Assembly (NCBI GenBank): GCA_015657535.1 | Contig: JADHZB010001441.1 | Span: forward strand, 90,084 to 154,083 | Length of the DNA stretch: 64,000 nt | Source: Nephromyces sp. MM_2019 | Lineage: Eukaryota; Apicomplexa; Aconoidasida; Nephromycida | Direction: 5' to 3' | In this document: piece by piece, positions 48,274 through 62,100 of the stretch | Layout: each line of letters starts with the position of its first letter | How positions within the stretch are numbered: the first letter of the stretch is position 1 | Notes under the pieces: generated by a model | Seen by the model: only the letters and a program-made list of their open reading frames with translations | What the model was told of the DNA's origin: nothing | The model's database searches: none | Made by a program: the position numbers and the translations under genes

Positions 48274-51200
48274 CTAGTTTTCTGTTTTTACAGAATGGAT
48301 TTTATTCCAGGAGGCTTTCTCAAGCCTAGCCACTTTCTCGTACAAAGCATTTGTGTCTTTCAATAATTTGAGGTACTTGGGTAGGTAGTGATCCAAAACC
48401 TAACAAGCATACAAAGGATTATTTTGTAGGTTTTAAGCCATGCAAAAACACCTGTGCAATCTGGTTATATAATCTTTAACCTCTTGCAAAAACTATAGCG
48501 TAATTTTAGACCGAGTCAAAATTATTTGAAATCACTCTATCGGATTCCATTACTCCTGCCAATAACGCTTCCGGAGCAACTTATCTTAATTTTGTAGTTA
48601 CAAAAGCTTTTAGCCACCGCAGAGCTTGTAAATTCGCGTATAAATCTTACAAAGCGATTTAAGGATTTGTAGCGAGAAAGGAATACGTCAGTATGAATAC
48701 TGGCGTTATTATAGAATGTTGTTTTTAGAAGCTATGCTTCCTTGTAACAGCTTTATCACCGTACTACTATTACATACCTTCCAAGTTCGCAGTTTTGCAT
48801 CGGGAAATACTGTCGATTGTATTTTAAAATGATTTTTTAAGTCAGACACAAATTGTTTTGCTTTAGAGTTCTGAAAAAAATTAATGCGTATATTTAACTT
48901 GGCTCTTTTTAGACATACTTGCGGGGAAAAAATAAATGAGTTTTTGCGCTAGTGCAGATTTTCAGAATTTTGAAGTCACTGTTTTCCTTTGTCAATTATC
49001 ATGTAACTGATGGAAAAAGTACTTTTTTTGAATTTATTATATTTATTCTTAATATTTTAATATCCCTATAATATTAAGTATTAAAAAATATGGCAAGCCT
49101 TCATGAATATTTCGATTCACCTTACAATAATCTTTAGTGCACAATTTCCTCTTATTGCGTGTGCAAGCAATCACTAGCATTTTGAGTGCAAACCCATAGT
49201 TGCTAAGCTTAAAAAAACTCTTTGAGCTCAATATTTGCTTTTTATAATCGTGAGTGCGTGTTCCAAAGAGATTTTCATTTGCAAGTATGATTGAGAATTT
49301 TGATTTTTCTATGTTTTGCAACATGTGTAACCAGTTAGTATTTTTTATTATTCTATCTATAGAAATTAATAGCTTCTTACTCCGATAAAAATGTCTTTTT
49401 TACGAGAGGATTTGTATTAGTGCTAATTTTTATGTTTGATATCTTTTTCTTTTATTTCTTTTCGTAATGTAAATGACTGCGTATATACCTTAAGTATACA
49501 ATAACCTCTGTCGACCTGTACGCGAAGTAATTAATTGCTAATAGGTGATATGATAAGCCAATTTTGGCGCTTTTTTTTTCATGATTTTTTTCTATTATAC
49601 TGGCTTTTTCCTAAAGTTTTTTGCTGAGAGAATTCCCAGCGTTTCAAGGTCGGGATACTTTTGAGAAAAAAATTTCATTCCAAGAGTAAGTTAAAAATTT
49701 TTATGATCCAAGTTGACTTTAATGTACACAAACCACTTCTGTGTGCTTACTACTTGAGGGATGAACTTCTGCTCTTTTTCAGCCTCGTTTAAGTCTGCAT
49801 TCCATTCGTTGGAGTCATTTTTTTTTTAAACGCTGCCTGCTGCTGATTTTGGTAGTATGTCTCGTTTTCAAGGAACTTCTCATATAAGAAGTCGTTCACT
49901 AAACTGATAATAGTGTCGCTTTCGACGGTCAAACTAGCATCATCATCATCATCTTGACCTGAATGAAGCAAATAGCTCGTTTTCAAGAATACACTGTTGA
50001 TAAAATATTGCTTAGACCTAAATTAACCTGCTAATTAAAATCTCAAAGAGCAATGGATTGCTTGATAACAGTTTGAAGTATATATGGGCCTATAAGGCAT
50101 AATCGTACGAGATCATTTCTTATAATGATTTAATGTAACTCTCTTTTCTCTAGCTTTTGTTAATGCTCTTTGGATAAATTTTATGAGTTTTCGATATCTA
50201 AGATAAGTTCCTTATTCTTTGCAACCTTTTCCATTACCTTTGAAAAATTGAGAAACCAGGAAATTGATGTCATTCTTGGTATGGACCCCCAATCGGTAAA
50301 GAATAAGCTTGGTGCGTAATTTATTTCTGTCTTCCTCTTCACTAACCGCTTTCAATTTTTCATGATCCTATCATGAAAATACATTCTTGTGTAGGGAATA
50401 AGCTCAATTCCATTTTAATGGCGTTAAGATTCATTTCAAAATATTTTTAAAAAACATTTTGTTTCACTGCTTTAAAATGATTCTAATCGGCATGCGATAT
50501 ATTATAAGAGGCAACTATAATTAGGATTTTTTGTTGGACGTCTTGTTTGCCCTTTTTTTTCAGGATTTATACGTCGCAAGAATGTCAAGAATTTTTTTAA
50601 AAAGAAGATATTGGGAGAATATACTTATTCTTTAATATGCTAACCAAGGTGGTGAGTACAAAGGAACATTCCGCGTCTACAAGCTCCAACACCTGAGTCA
50701 CTTTTGACTGAGGATAGTTCAGTTGCTGGGGCTTTATGAAAATATTAATTTCCTTAACAGATAATGCATTTGATTGCTTCGTATTTGCGCTGCTGAAGTT
50801 AGCATGAATTTTTGGGGGATTTTCTGTTGGGAGAAAGCTCCCTGGATTCCCAAAAAGCTGCGGGCCAGGGTTTATCTTCAAGTGGTTCTCACGTATTACA
50901 AGTTCCAAATTCAGTACAGCTTGTTGAAGGTGGTCAATCTAAATAAAAGTTAATACCATGCATAGCGATGATTTTTTCTGTTGAAATGCATGCTGTTTTG
51001 CGTTGCTTCAGATTGAGTCAAAAATAGAGTGGACACGAAATTTTATTTTTATTAAACGCAAGTATCAGCGTATAAAGTAGCCATAACGGTTTTGAGTACT
51101 ACTTTAACTGTATGCGGGTGTTATTAAAGTATACCAACCAAAGATAATTAATAAGTTAGCCCAAATACTTTGATTCTCCGGCGCAACTTTCGCGCTTACG

Positions 51201-54200
51201 CTTTGAAAAGGACAGTGGGTTTTAAGTGTGAAAAAAATTTTTTATCAGAAAACGGATATAACCTGCTTAAATTAGAAAGTTGATTTGGTCTATTAAAAGC
51301 CTATATAGAGCTTTTTTTTGTTGTTGAATAAAAACCAAAAGTGTCTCCTAAACATATGTTATCTTCGCAGTGGCGCGGAAAGAATCTCTACATTTGATGC
51401 GATTTTTAATTACTGTTTATAGCATATCGTTGAGAGCTACAAGTTTGAACTCTAAAGTGAAAAAACTTAACCTCAATCGACTCCTTCTTCCATGTATCTA
51501 AGTACTTTTTTTGTGCGGTCTGCTGGAAGACCGTGGCAGCACGAATTAGCTGGGTAAACTTTATCGTCAACGCCTTATATTTTGAAGCCAAAGAATCTTT
51601 TTCGCGCCTGTCTGCACATTCATTTTTTATAGTTTCAATCTTCATTGTATAAATCTTTTATAATTTTGGTATCAAAAATATTATAGTATGAAAACAGCTC
51701 CAAAATCTGGTATAAATGGATTAAGACATATTTATGTTTGCTGTCTCTAATAGCTGATGTTATTGTGGGTCAGATCATTATCTTAGGCCATAAAGTTAAG
51801 TCAAAGGAAAGTTTATTTGGAAAAGAAGATTAGTGGATTATCATGACTCTGCATAACCAGAAAGGATTTCAAAATTCCTTTAATCATGCTGGAACTCCTT
51901 ACTTCAATTTTGTTTGCTTGGACGTTTCATTTGTTATGGTTCTTGTGAAGGCTTCTTGAATCCTGGAGATGAGTTTCTGCTCATCATTGAGTGACGTCGC
52001 TAGCCTTTTGTGGCGGCTTTTTAAGATATAAATGCTGTACTCCAGTTTTTCTTTGTTTAATTTAAAAACTGAAGAAAGTTTTTCAAGTTCTAGAGTCATC
52101 GACTGAAAAAATGGAAACACCAAGAATTATAATGAGCTCCATAAGCGCTATAATAAATTTTTTGAAAGTCCTGCTATGTTTTGTTTTAAAATATTTTGCC
52201 TAGTTTAATAAGCTCCTTAAATCCTTCTCTATGCATCCCTGGAAAGCATTTTTACATTTAGCATAGCCTCCTTATCGTGCTTCATCTGCTTGAATTTTTC
52301 TGTTTTCTTGTAGAAGTTTGTGGCGAGCTCCCAATGTACTTTTTTGAAGACTGCTTTATAGTTATTTACCGCCCCAAACTCCTCCTGATTGCAAAAAAAT
52401 GCAAAACCAAAGGTCCCTGGGATTGGAGAAGACTAACTTTAGTTAAAAACAATGAACATTCTGAACTGCACTTACGTTTATTAGGGCCCTATTAAAGTGA
52501 TAGTCGATTTTGGATGCTACTTCTTCCTAAAAAAATAAGAAAAAGACACTCCAATGTTTTAAGGAATAAACTCTGTTATAGCGGTGGTTTTATAAAGTTA
52601 AAGTATTTGACTTAATTCGGTAGTAAAAAATTAATTGCTTTAATGTTTATCAAGTAGCCATCCGGAGGAATTGGCTTATGATTGCCAATATATTGCTATG
52701 TGCCACCTCGTGAATAGCGTCATTTCCTTAGTGCTAATAAATTATTTCAGGTTCCTTACGTTGCTATTTCATTCACAATAATTCAATATGTTTTGCGCTC
52801 TCAAAATTGCATGAAACATTGCTCGAAGCTCAGTTAACCGTATTAGCACCAAATTTTTCCTGATATATGAGTAGCTTACCAGTTTTTGTAATTTATTTTT
52901 TGAATAGTAACCTCGAATCCATTGGATTTGTTCTGACAATATTTCACGTACGCAATAAAGCAAAAATTTCACATTAAAAAGGCATATCAGCTAAGCAGCG
53001 AAAATTTCTCAGCCTACATTCAAAAATGGCACCAGAGGAAACTTGAAAATGTCTCTCTACAACTAGTATCAACAAGGGCATTATTAAGTTTGCATATAGG
53101 AGAAAATGATATCAATGCTATAAATTTATACCTGCACAAGCATTTGCATACTCTTGGTAGGCAAGTTCGATATCTTGGGCATAAGATTCCAGGTATTTAT
53201 TTCGTTTTAGAATGACTAAAAGAAGAAGTCTTTATAATATTCTCATATTTGTTTGTTCTTACAGCGCAGTGAAAGATTAAGGCCGCAGAAAAGTTTTCCA
53301 ATAATATTTTGTACGCCCAAAACTTAATGAAAGCAATGCATCTTTTTTTCGTTTTATCATCTTTAGTGACAAAATTTTTTCAGGAAATCTTCCTGAGAAT
53401 TTAAGTGGATTTTGTACTCTTGCAAAAAGCAAAAGAAAGCTGAATTGAGCATTATTGACTTTTTTTCATTTAGAATTCATATAGTAATTTAAAACTTCTA
53501 TTTGGTTGGATACACTCTGTAAAAATTATAAATTGGATATTCAAGAGATGCTACCCCAGCTTATAGCACTCAGGATTTTTTTCAATGTTCTGCCCTAGTA
53601 TCGTATTAATTAAAAAATTAGCAGTTACTTGGCTGGATATTAGCCTCAGCGTTGTATGTGCTAGCATTAAGCTTCTGGTAGCATTGAGCAGCTATCTGAG
53701 ATATTTCTTCGTTCAGCTGTATGACGAGATCTTTAGGCTGTGCTACGTTATCAGAATTATATTCCAAATGGGAAGAAACTGCAGAAAAAGACATGACAAG
53801 CATGTAAAATAGTACAATGCACTCGCCTGCATGCAAAGAAATTTCTTGTGAATCGCTGGAGATTTTTTAGCTATAGGGGGGGAAAATTTTTCGATTAGTA
53901 TTTATTATAATTATTACACACTCTGACTAAAATTACATATAACTTTGAAGCCAAATTGATGGGTCGATTCGTGAAAAATATTAAGGAAATGGTAGTATAT
54001 ACGAAAAAAACAGGAAAAAATTACTTCCTTGGAATTTCAGGTAATAACTAAAATCTTTTTCAAATTTCTGTATTACGTAAAAATTAATCGTTAACCTTAA
54101 ATACACGGAAAAATTTGAAGCTGAATTCAATATCTCTTTTCATCCCACCAAAATGCTATTGCATCACACAGTTCTTTTTTCATTCAGGTTTTCAGGACCG

Positions 54201-54764
54201 GAGCAAAGCATGGCCACATTTTTGATATCAATTTGGAAAAAATCAATTTTTATATCTGATTCTAGGCACTGCTTTATATAATTAAATATGGCACCGGTAG
54301 CGAAGCACTGTCATTGTAGCTTTCAAAATTTCCATGGCCGGCTTTTCAAACTTCTATGCTATACTAGCTAGGATTCTTCAGGTACCTTTAAGCAGTGGTA
54401 CGTCTGTTGGTGCCAATACGTTTATTAGATAGTCATTCTTGTTTAAAGTAGCAAATTTTTGTCGCTTGATGGTTTCCGAGAATCTCAATAAAATTGCAGC
54501 CATATTATCTTTGGCTTCTTGCAGTTTCTTACTAACTTCGGCATCACAGCTTACGGTAGGACTACTTTCATCCTCTTTATGTTGTGTTTGCGAGTATTCA
54601 CCGGGGCTCGGAAGTGTATTGGAAGTTATTTCGAGTGTATTGGCATTATTGAGAGGTGCTTCACTTTCGGCTACCTCAGCGCAGTGTTGTGATTCGTCGA
54701 AATTGCCTGCCCCAACCATTAATGGTAGTATCTGTTCGCCTTGCATAGGTGTATCGATCTCCAT
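48274..54764 (-). CDS. DRC1: Dynein regulatory complex subunit 1 (DRC1/CCDC164) homologue
   Basis: Thirteen exons: 54764-54386, 53778-53629, 53215-53132, 52932-52880, 52526-52476, 52384-52256, 52102-51903, 51607-51472, 50938-50625, 50341-50238, 49958-49754, 48870-48778 and 48399-48274. Phases match at every junction. About 674 aa are encoded if one base is added in the A10 run of exon 11. DRC1 is a coiled-coil scaffold of the nexin-dynein regulatory complex in motile 9+2 axonemes. Landmarks: KYLESYAQDIELAYQEYA, LNKEKLEYSIYILKSR, then SKYKALTIKFTQL followed by KKYLDTWKKE (cf. EYKR...F..LQ.KFRHF...KY.EVW.MNE). C-terminal landmarks are VTQVLELVDAECSFVL, LGVHTKNDINFLVSQFF and LRTWKVLDHYLPKY. The acceptor of exon 8 is the least certain. 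DRC2 has a related coiled coil, but the C-terminal motifs favour DRC1. Confidence 0.8.
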
Positions 54765-57210
54765 GATTTGGACCGATATGTATACTTTTTGTGCTATGGG
54801 TACGCTGTCATTCTACAGTTATGATAGTTAGAACTTACCAGAGCTACAAATATTTACCGCTTCTCCAAAACATAGAATAGCGAGTTTAACAAGGGATTCG
54901 AAGGATATTTAAGAATTTTTAAAGCTTTTCATTCTTAGCTGCGAATATTGCGGAATATTTTTAGTAAAAACCGAAGAATTTAGTTGTCTGTGCAAATTAT
55001 AGTAACCTATTCCTTAGGTTACGAGGAGTTACTGCTTGTCCCCTGATAATTTATGATGGTGCTATATTTTTCACTTTCTGTGGCAACTCAACTTCAGCTA
55101 TAGAGCTTGCCTATTCTTGCAAAACATATCTAATAGATTGCGGCATACATCTAAATGAAGTTGGACTATAGCAGTTGAAGTCAATGACCTGAAAACAAGT
55201 AAAAAGAAGTGCGAGACTTAGGTTGTATTTACAAGGGTACCGTCGAAGAATGACTGACTTTTTTCGCTATAGGCATTCAAAATTTTTTTTATGATACCTG
55301 ATAAGTATGTGTTATAGCGATTCCACTGTAGTTATCGTGTCAATATATGGGTTCAATACTTTATTTACGTAGATATGATTAACTTCCAGCTTGTATGCGT
55401 CTAAATGGCGAGGGCTAGTTCGATGTAGTTAATCAGGCGTTATTATAAAATTGTGATGTAATTTTTTATTTCAGGACAAATTCAAAGCCCCAAGGTTGTA
55501 TTTGAGACCCGGGATTGTTTTTTACCCTTCAGTATACCTCACTCTTCTATAAAGATGCTAGTTAACGGTCATCTGTACATCACGATATGCGCAGTGCTGA
55601 TTACAATGCCTTACTGTGGTTAATTGATTTCAAAGCTAATTTACGTTTGGTTATAGAAGTTTTACTGCTGTATCATGTTTCGAAGCGTTCATAGAAACCC
55701 CAATTTGGCTCTGAACAAATCTAGCATCACCGGTAGGTATCTTAAATATTTCTGCTGCATTGAATTCGTTAAATATCTTTAATTACAATCAAATTCACAA
55801 ACAAGTTTTTCTACGAATGAAGATAAAAGAATATATTATATTAAATTTCGAAGTCTCAATCCTGTATCCCTACAGCTAGAAATTCGACATATGTTTCTGG
55901 GGATTAGAATTACTTTGACCTCAAAATAGCACTCGAGTGCACCCCAAAGCAATTTTCCTGTCGCAAAACTATCATTAAATCCCTACAAAAAAAATCACCC
56001 CTATAACTGTACTAAGCAAAGGATGCAGTTCTGTGAACTGAAATTTTGGACCGAAAGCTGACTTGTCCATTCTTTTTATGAAGATTAATCCTGGGTTTCA
56101 AGACGGTACAAAGACAACGCCATGACGTGCATTTTGGGACTTAAAACGTCCAATCGATATGGCGACTACCCCATTGATATCTTATTTTACTGCGATGTGC
56201 TCAATCGCAAGTTCCAGAATCTCATAGGGATGTGCAGATCTTAGATTCGTGATCTTCTGAAAATGTATGCTCTTTCTTACACGGGCGGTGACATAGCATT
56301 GAAATGCTTTGCATACTTATGGTTTCAAGTAAAAAATTAAGGCTACTTAGTATATGCCTATACCTGCTAGCATTAAACATCCCCCATAGACCATTTTCAT
56401 TTAAAGTTTTGCAGCAGCTGAAATTTCGAGTTTGCTTCTTGTGTATTTTTGAAAAATTATTTTCTACCATTTTGGGGGAACAAACTACGTGGCGCAGCTT
56501 GTCGAACGCAACCTATGCTGCAGTGGCATAGCATATATTGTCTTGTTATTTTGCCATCTTAAGGCATACTGCTTAGCAGGATATTAGTTCATTTTATTTT
56601 TCACAGGTAAAGCGTAGAAGGTGAACCAACATTGTAGTAGCTAAGTGCTTTAAGTAAAAGCGTGTGTATTATTTAGGAGGTCAATTCAAGTAGTTCTGTG
56701 TAACCACGATAACACCGTAAAAATGTTCGCGACTTTGCGCAAATCTGAAAATGCCTGCTTGGGCATTATTGTCATTTACAAAACAAGCCCAGCTTCCTCA
56801 CCTATTCTGAAGTGGTAGATTCGTCACAGTGATCCTGTCAAACTTTTACACGAGAAGGCTCTAGCAATCGCCTATACATATTTCGCCTGCCCTTCTCATA
56901 CGATGCATTGGCTAATTGGCTGCTACTAGTTTCAGCAACCTTCAAGGCTGGTGACGCTCAGTATTAATCACATAATATAGCACGTGATTTTCTTCGCGCA
57001 CTTGCTACTCCTCACACATTCCACACTTGGGTTGGCCACCTTCTAAAAATTTACGCTTAGATCCAGCTAGAAATAGTTCTGGCAAGTATTGTCCCACACC
57101 GGTACTAAACTGGTAATACCAAGTTGACTATACCTTTAAAACCTCCATAATAGAAGGTCGATATCAACTTATTTTCCTTCAAATTTCACTATAACAGAGG
57201 AAGATTAAAT

Positions 57211-57312
57211 TACCTACGAAGCATAGTGTGTGCCGTGTATGGCAGTAACCCATTTATTATGTACCTACGAAGCAGAGCTTGTGCCATGCATGGCAGTGGC
57301 CAATTTGTTGTG
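57211..57312. repeat. 51-bp tandem repeat, 2 copies
   Basis: Two adjacent units begin tacctacgaagca and share tgccatgcatggcagt-like text with about 80 percent identity by eye. Function unknown. Confidence 0.75.
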
Positions 57313-58611
57313 TGCACATGAGGCTCCATTAAGCTACCGGAAGGATTATGTGCAAGAATTTTAACGATCCTTGGCCATACTACTTCAAAAAGCAACACTA
57401 GTAGTTCACCAGTGGCATACGCGGTGTTATTATTTTGGCACCTCACCATCCATTGAGAAGCCCCGTGATTCTTTTAAAGTGCAACAAGGTTTCGTGCTGA
57501 CCTACATGATTCGCTAGGTAATGAAATGCTAATAACACATAAGCGAGTAATGGGAATTGCCGAAGCACCTAGATGAAACAATAGGATTGGCAGCGATAGC
57601 TACTCATGTGCAATTCAAGGAAAAATAGCTTTCCTGGAAGAGATTCTCTTCTCCTTTAGCGACATGGTAGAATAGTCGTAGCAACAACTTTTTATTGAGG
57701 CCCCAGTAGTATTTTGCCTTCCATATCTAAATTCTGCTTTGTGTACTTCACACACTTGATGTGTCTATTACTTTCTAGAAATTTTACTCAGAGTCCGCCA
57801 CTGCAAGCCAGCTATGGAGAGAAGCAAGCGCGTAGCCCCCTCCACCTCGTAGTTTGCATCTAGGAAAATAACTTGGGGTGAAAAAATTGCATCTTTCTCA
57901 AGGGCTGAAACCATTCCACAATAAATCGATTCAGAAAATTACAGAGCTTATCTAACAATGGCATGAAACATGAAAAAAAAATCTTTTAAATAGCTTGAGC
58001 ACTATACTGCCGGTATAATCCTGCGAGGGGTAATCCATGTTGAAGAAGCTTAGGACCAATTTCTGCCATTTGCAGATGAGCATCTACGCTTAAAGAGATC
58101 TCATTCGCGAGAGAGCTTTCTAAAAATATGCACGCTTATCCAAGGAACCAGGGGAGAAAGCATGAATCGTTATTATGATAGAACGCAATAATAGTATCAC
58201 ACTGTTTCAAATAAAAAGGCTGCAAATAGCTGTTTCTCCACATCCTTGCGCGCACTAACTATTATACGAGGCCAGAAAATCACTCCTGTTAATTACAGAC
58301 ATCACCAAGGGCTAACAAAAATAAAGATTAATAGGGAGAGATTTAATGGGGACTCAAACATTTCGAGAAAATTTTATTTAGGTGCAAATAATGGTACCTC
58401 ACACCATTTCATCTTTCAGTATAGGAGCATAAATTTTCTGTTCCTAGAAAGTGCCCACAAAGAACCTCAGGAATAGTTTAAATCGCCCAAACATGCAGAA
58501 GTACTGTCCGATAATTTTACCAGCGCTATCACATGATATTTAGGAGAAGGCAGCCTCAAAGTATTTCATCACATGGAAAATTCATGGAGAAGCGTGAGCT
58601 TGCTGCGCTTA

Positions 58612-58647
58612 ATTGTATGTTTTATTGCATGTTTTATTGCCTGTTTC
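58612..58647 (+). repeat. 12-bp tandem repeat, 3 copies
   Basis: Three successive units of the form attg.atgtttt, in intergenic sequence. Confidence 0.7.
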
Positions 58648-59158
58648 TTTGTAAACAAGCAATCTAGCCTTTATTGTTGCTAAAACGTATGTTCTAGGGA
58701 AGATGTTAAAATTCTAGAACCTACTCTTTACAATTAATCATTTCCCATCCTACTTTTTAAACGTGAAAGCTCCAACATTTGCAGAATTGCAGCCCTGTGT
58801 CTGCAATTAAAGCAACTATGTTAGCAGGACGTATCATGCATTCTGATACGGAGCTCTAAAATCATCGCGAAGTAACATCGTTGTGACTATAGTTTATTTT
58901 ACAATTTCTTCCCGCAAAGGTGTAACATGAACTATTAAGTTCATCATATTCATTGTGATCCTCCAATGCGGCACTACGTAGATTTAAGCTTCAGTCTAGG
59001 CTTGAAAGCTGAATCATCCCACTTTCTTTGTTCGGCATGCTAGCAGCGTACAAACGCTGGGCTGCAGGAGCCGGAGTCACCTGAAATAACTTTGAACTAG
59101 TAAAAAGACGTCTTTCAGCGTAAAATATTTCGGAACTTATAGCTAAATTCGTCGACTT

Positions 59159-62100
59159 CTACTCAAAAAGCTGCTGCCTAGTCACAGCATTTGTGGCATT
59201 TTCATTCTTGTTACCTTGGAGATCAGTGATGACAGTCTCGGATGCCACATTCATTTTGGCGTACGAATTGCTTTCAAACTGAAAACTGTGTTTTTTTTCA
59301 GTTTGTTCACGGCTTCGAACAGCATCTATATTGTATTCATGCCTTGCCAAAGCGTTAATGCCCGGCCCAGGAGAACCTACAGTGCTAGAAATATTTTCAT
59401 CTCCAATATTTACCCCAAAAAAGTCTTCATTCCTAAATACCCTCCCCTTTATAGGGCTCAATCTAGTACCAGGCAGCATACTTTCAACGATGGGGCTGGT
59501 ACCTTCATTTGCACTTGTACGATGCTTGTTTTCCTCGAAAATTGAGCTGGTTATTCGCCAACCTTTTTCAAGCAAAAAAGGCCCCTGATAACGCACACTT
59601 TTTCTCTTCCCCTCATCTTTTCGCTCTTCAACGTCATTAAAGGCAGTCCTTAGCACAGTCCCAGTTTGACCTCGGACCCCAGCAGTGCTCATTTCATCAA
59701 TAGAAAGCTCCCAACTACGAAGATCCTGGTTTCTGTAGAGCATAGTAAACATCTAGGAAAAATTGTACTGCGAAGAGAAAAAAAGCGAAAAAATTTACTT
59801 GTGATAAACACAGGATATCGCAATCAGTAATATAAGCACAACAAATTAGAGAACAAATGATTTGCAGCAAAACTTATTAAAAAGTGCCAAATGATAAGTA
59901 AAAAACCTGAAAAAATATTCAAAACATAAAAACAAGGGAACTCTTCAATGGGCACATAGAAAAATGGCAGAATCCTACCGGAAAACAAACAAACCCAAAA
60001 AAACTATACTTCTCTTTAGCAAAAAACAAAGGCATCCCCAATCCCTCAAATGGTGGAGCTGCAATAATGGGCTCCTTTCAAATAGGAGAAAATAGAGCTC
60101 ATGATTCAGTTGACCATTATATTCTCCAATCAGCTACCCATCAAACAGTGGTCGGCATGGAAAGCACACAAAAAACACAATAAAAAATCATCACCATGCT
60201 TTCCACCCCTCCAAAACCGCAGCTATTTTAAAACCACTAAAACATCACCTCAACCATCACACCAAACTGTAGCTATATGCTCTTATAATGCCCATTCTAC
60301 TCTCATACCTTGGAAATGGCATAAGAGAAGAAGCCTTTGAAGAGTATAGGGAATCTGCATCCTCCTCCTGACCTCCAAAGCCCTTCTTGCTTACCGCCGA
60401 AAAATTGGTATCATGGGGATTCTCACTCGAACTCACGGCTCTAAAGGTGATTTGGGGTCCAAAACTATTATCGTGCCTCAAAAACTTACTTTTATAGGAA
60501 AAACTTCTCCATTGATTGAAAAGAGCCCTCAAAGTGTTCTTTCTTCTCCTGTAATTTACCTCAATGAAGAGTAGCTTCCAGGATTCAAAGTGATGAAACA
60601 AGCTCAACCGATATATCCTGATAGATGCAGTTTCAAAAGCTTTTTCAAAACGCTCACGCTTAAGATATCTCTTCGCAGCCCATATTCGCCATGAGCTAAA
60701 AGTTCGCTCTGATTAACAACAGGTAGCAGGATGGTAGTGAAAATATCCACGTAAGGAGAAGGAGAAGCATACGATCTAAAGCAGGAAAATGAGCGTATAA
60801 AAAAAAAGAGATTGTGTGATAATCAGCGTTATTTTGGGAAAGCAAGAACACGAGGTTATGGAAAGAAGAAGAGATTAAGTGATAATCAGCGTAATTTTGG
60901 GAAGAAATATGATAGAAGAAACTTCCAAACGCTTGACGTAAAGTTTAAAAAGAAAATATTGCTGAGGAGTAGAAGTTGAGGAAGTGTGGAGGAGGGTTAA
61001 AAGTGGGGAGGAGTTGAGATTTTCATCGCTTTTACAGCAGATAGTTGAAATTATTTGCAGTGAAATTAGCATATATATAGAGTATGGGAATATTAGTTGC
61101 TTATATAGCAGCAAACTTCATCATTCTGCAGCTGAATCAGTATGAATATAGAGTATGGGAATATTACTCGCTTATATTTCCTAGCTTGAATCGTATGCAC
61201 ACACATTACTTATCAAAATTTGTTAGTGACAAGTCACTGCACTATGATACCAAAGACAGTGCTAAAGGGCTATGATAGCATAATAACTAGAGCTGCTCAA
61301 CATTAGTGTGTCTCTCCTTCCATCATGGTGGCTGTCAAATATTCACAAGCAAAGTAGGAAAAGTATAGTATGTGTGTTAATATCGCAAAGCATAATCAGC
61401 ACACAGTGTATTTTTTAAAATCACAAAACACACATACAGCCTACGCCTGGTGTCTTTTTCACAAATTACACACAGTCTCTCTTACAAAAGTTCCCACCCT
61501 GTTACCTCTCAACTTGCTCAAGGATTTTTGGCGAAACAGATGAAGCATAGCATCTAGCGTTTCATGATGAAGATAAACAGCTTGCCATGCTGTAAAGAAA
61601 ATATGCTTTAGATGTTTTTTGTGCTTTATCTTTATTTGATAGAGTTTTTGCCTCTGCTTCTTGCTACCCTGCACTGCTAGTCTAAACTCTCTGAAGGCTC
61701 TTGCGCGTAGCAAAGCTTTTGATTGTTCTAAAAATTGAAATTGAAGATTCTTCAAAGAGCGACGGTGTTGGCACCATTCTCGCCAGTAAGCAAACATGCT
61801 CTTTTTCTGAAAAAATGGATGTTTGAAGGAAAAAGGCAAAGAAAATGGACAGGGATGAAGGAAAAAGGTTGATTTGGTAGAAAAAAATGTTTTTCTAAAG
61901 GAAAAAGAGATGAAACAGCGAGATTCAATTGATAAAACGCAGTGCTTTTTCTAGAAATGCGAGAGACGAAACGGGAAAATTCAGAAAATAAGTAAATCAC
62001 ACACATCTACACAGATAGATACACTTAAAGACGCATAAACGCACAGATGGATAAACATGCACACACATAAAGATCGTTGGACATACAGAAAAACGTGTCT

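Larger units (their letters stand above)
54765..59158. other. Intergenic region, no gene seen
   Basis: About 4.4 kb between two minus-strand genes. Open frames (56222-56470 minus, 57210-57449 minus, 58246-58476 plus) show no domain and no convincing splice sites; the second is built on a tandem repeat. The DRC1 promoter should lie at the left end. Confidence 0.5.

Noticed and set aside
54439..54831. 130-codon plus-strand open frame
   Set aside because: It is the antisense shadow of DRC1 exon 1.
57210..57449. 79-codon minus-strand open frame
   Set aside because: It is largely made of the 51-bp tandem repeat, so its apparent internal repeats are not evidence of a protein.
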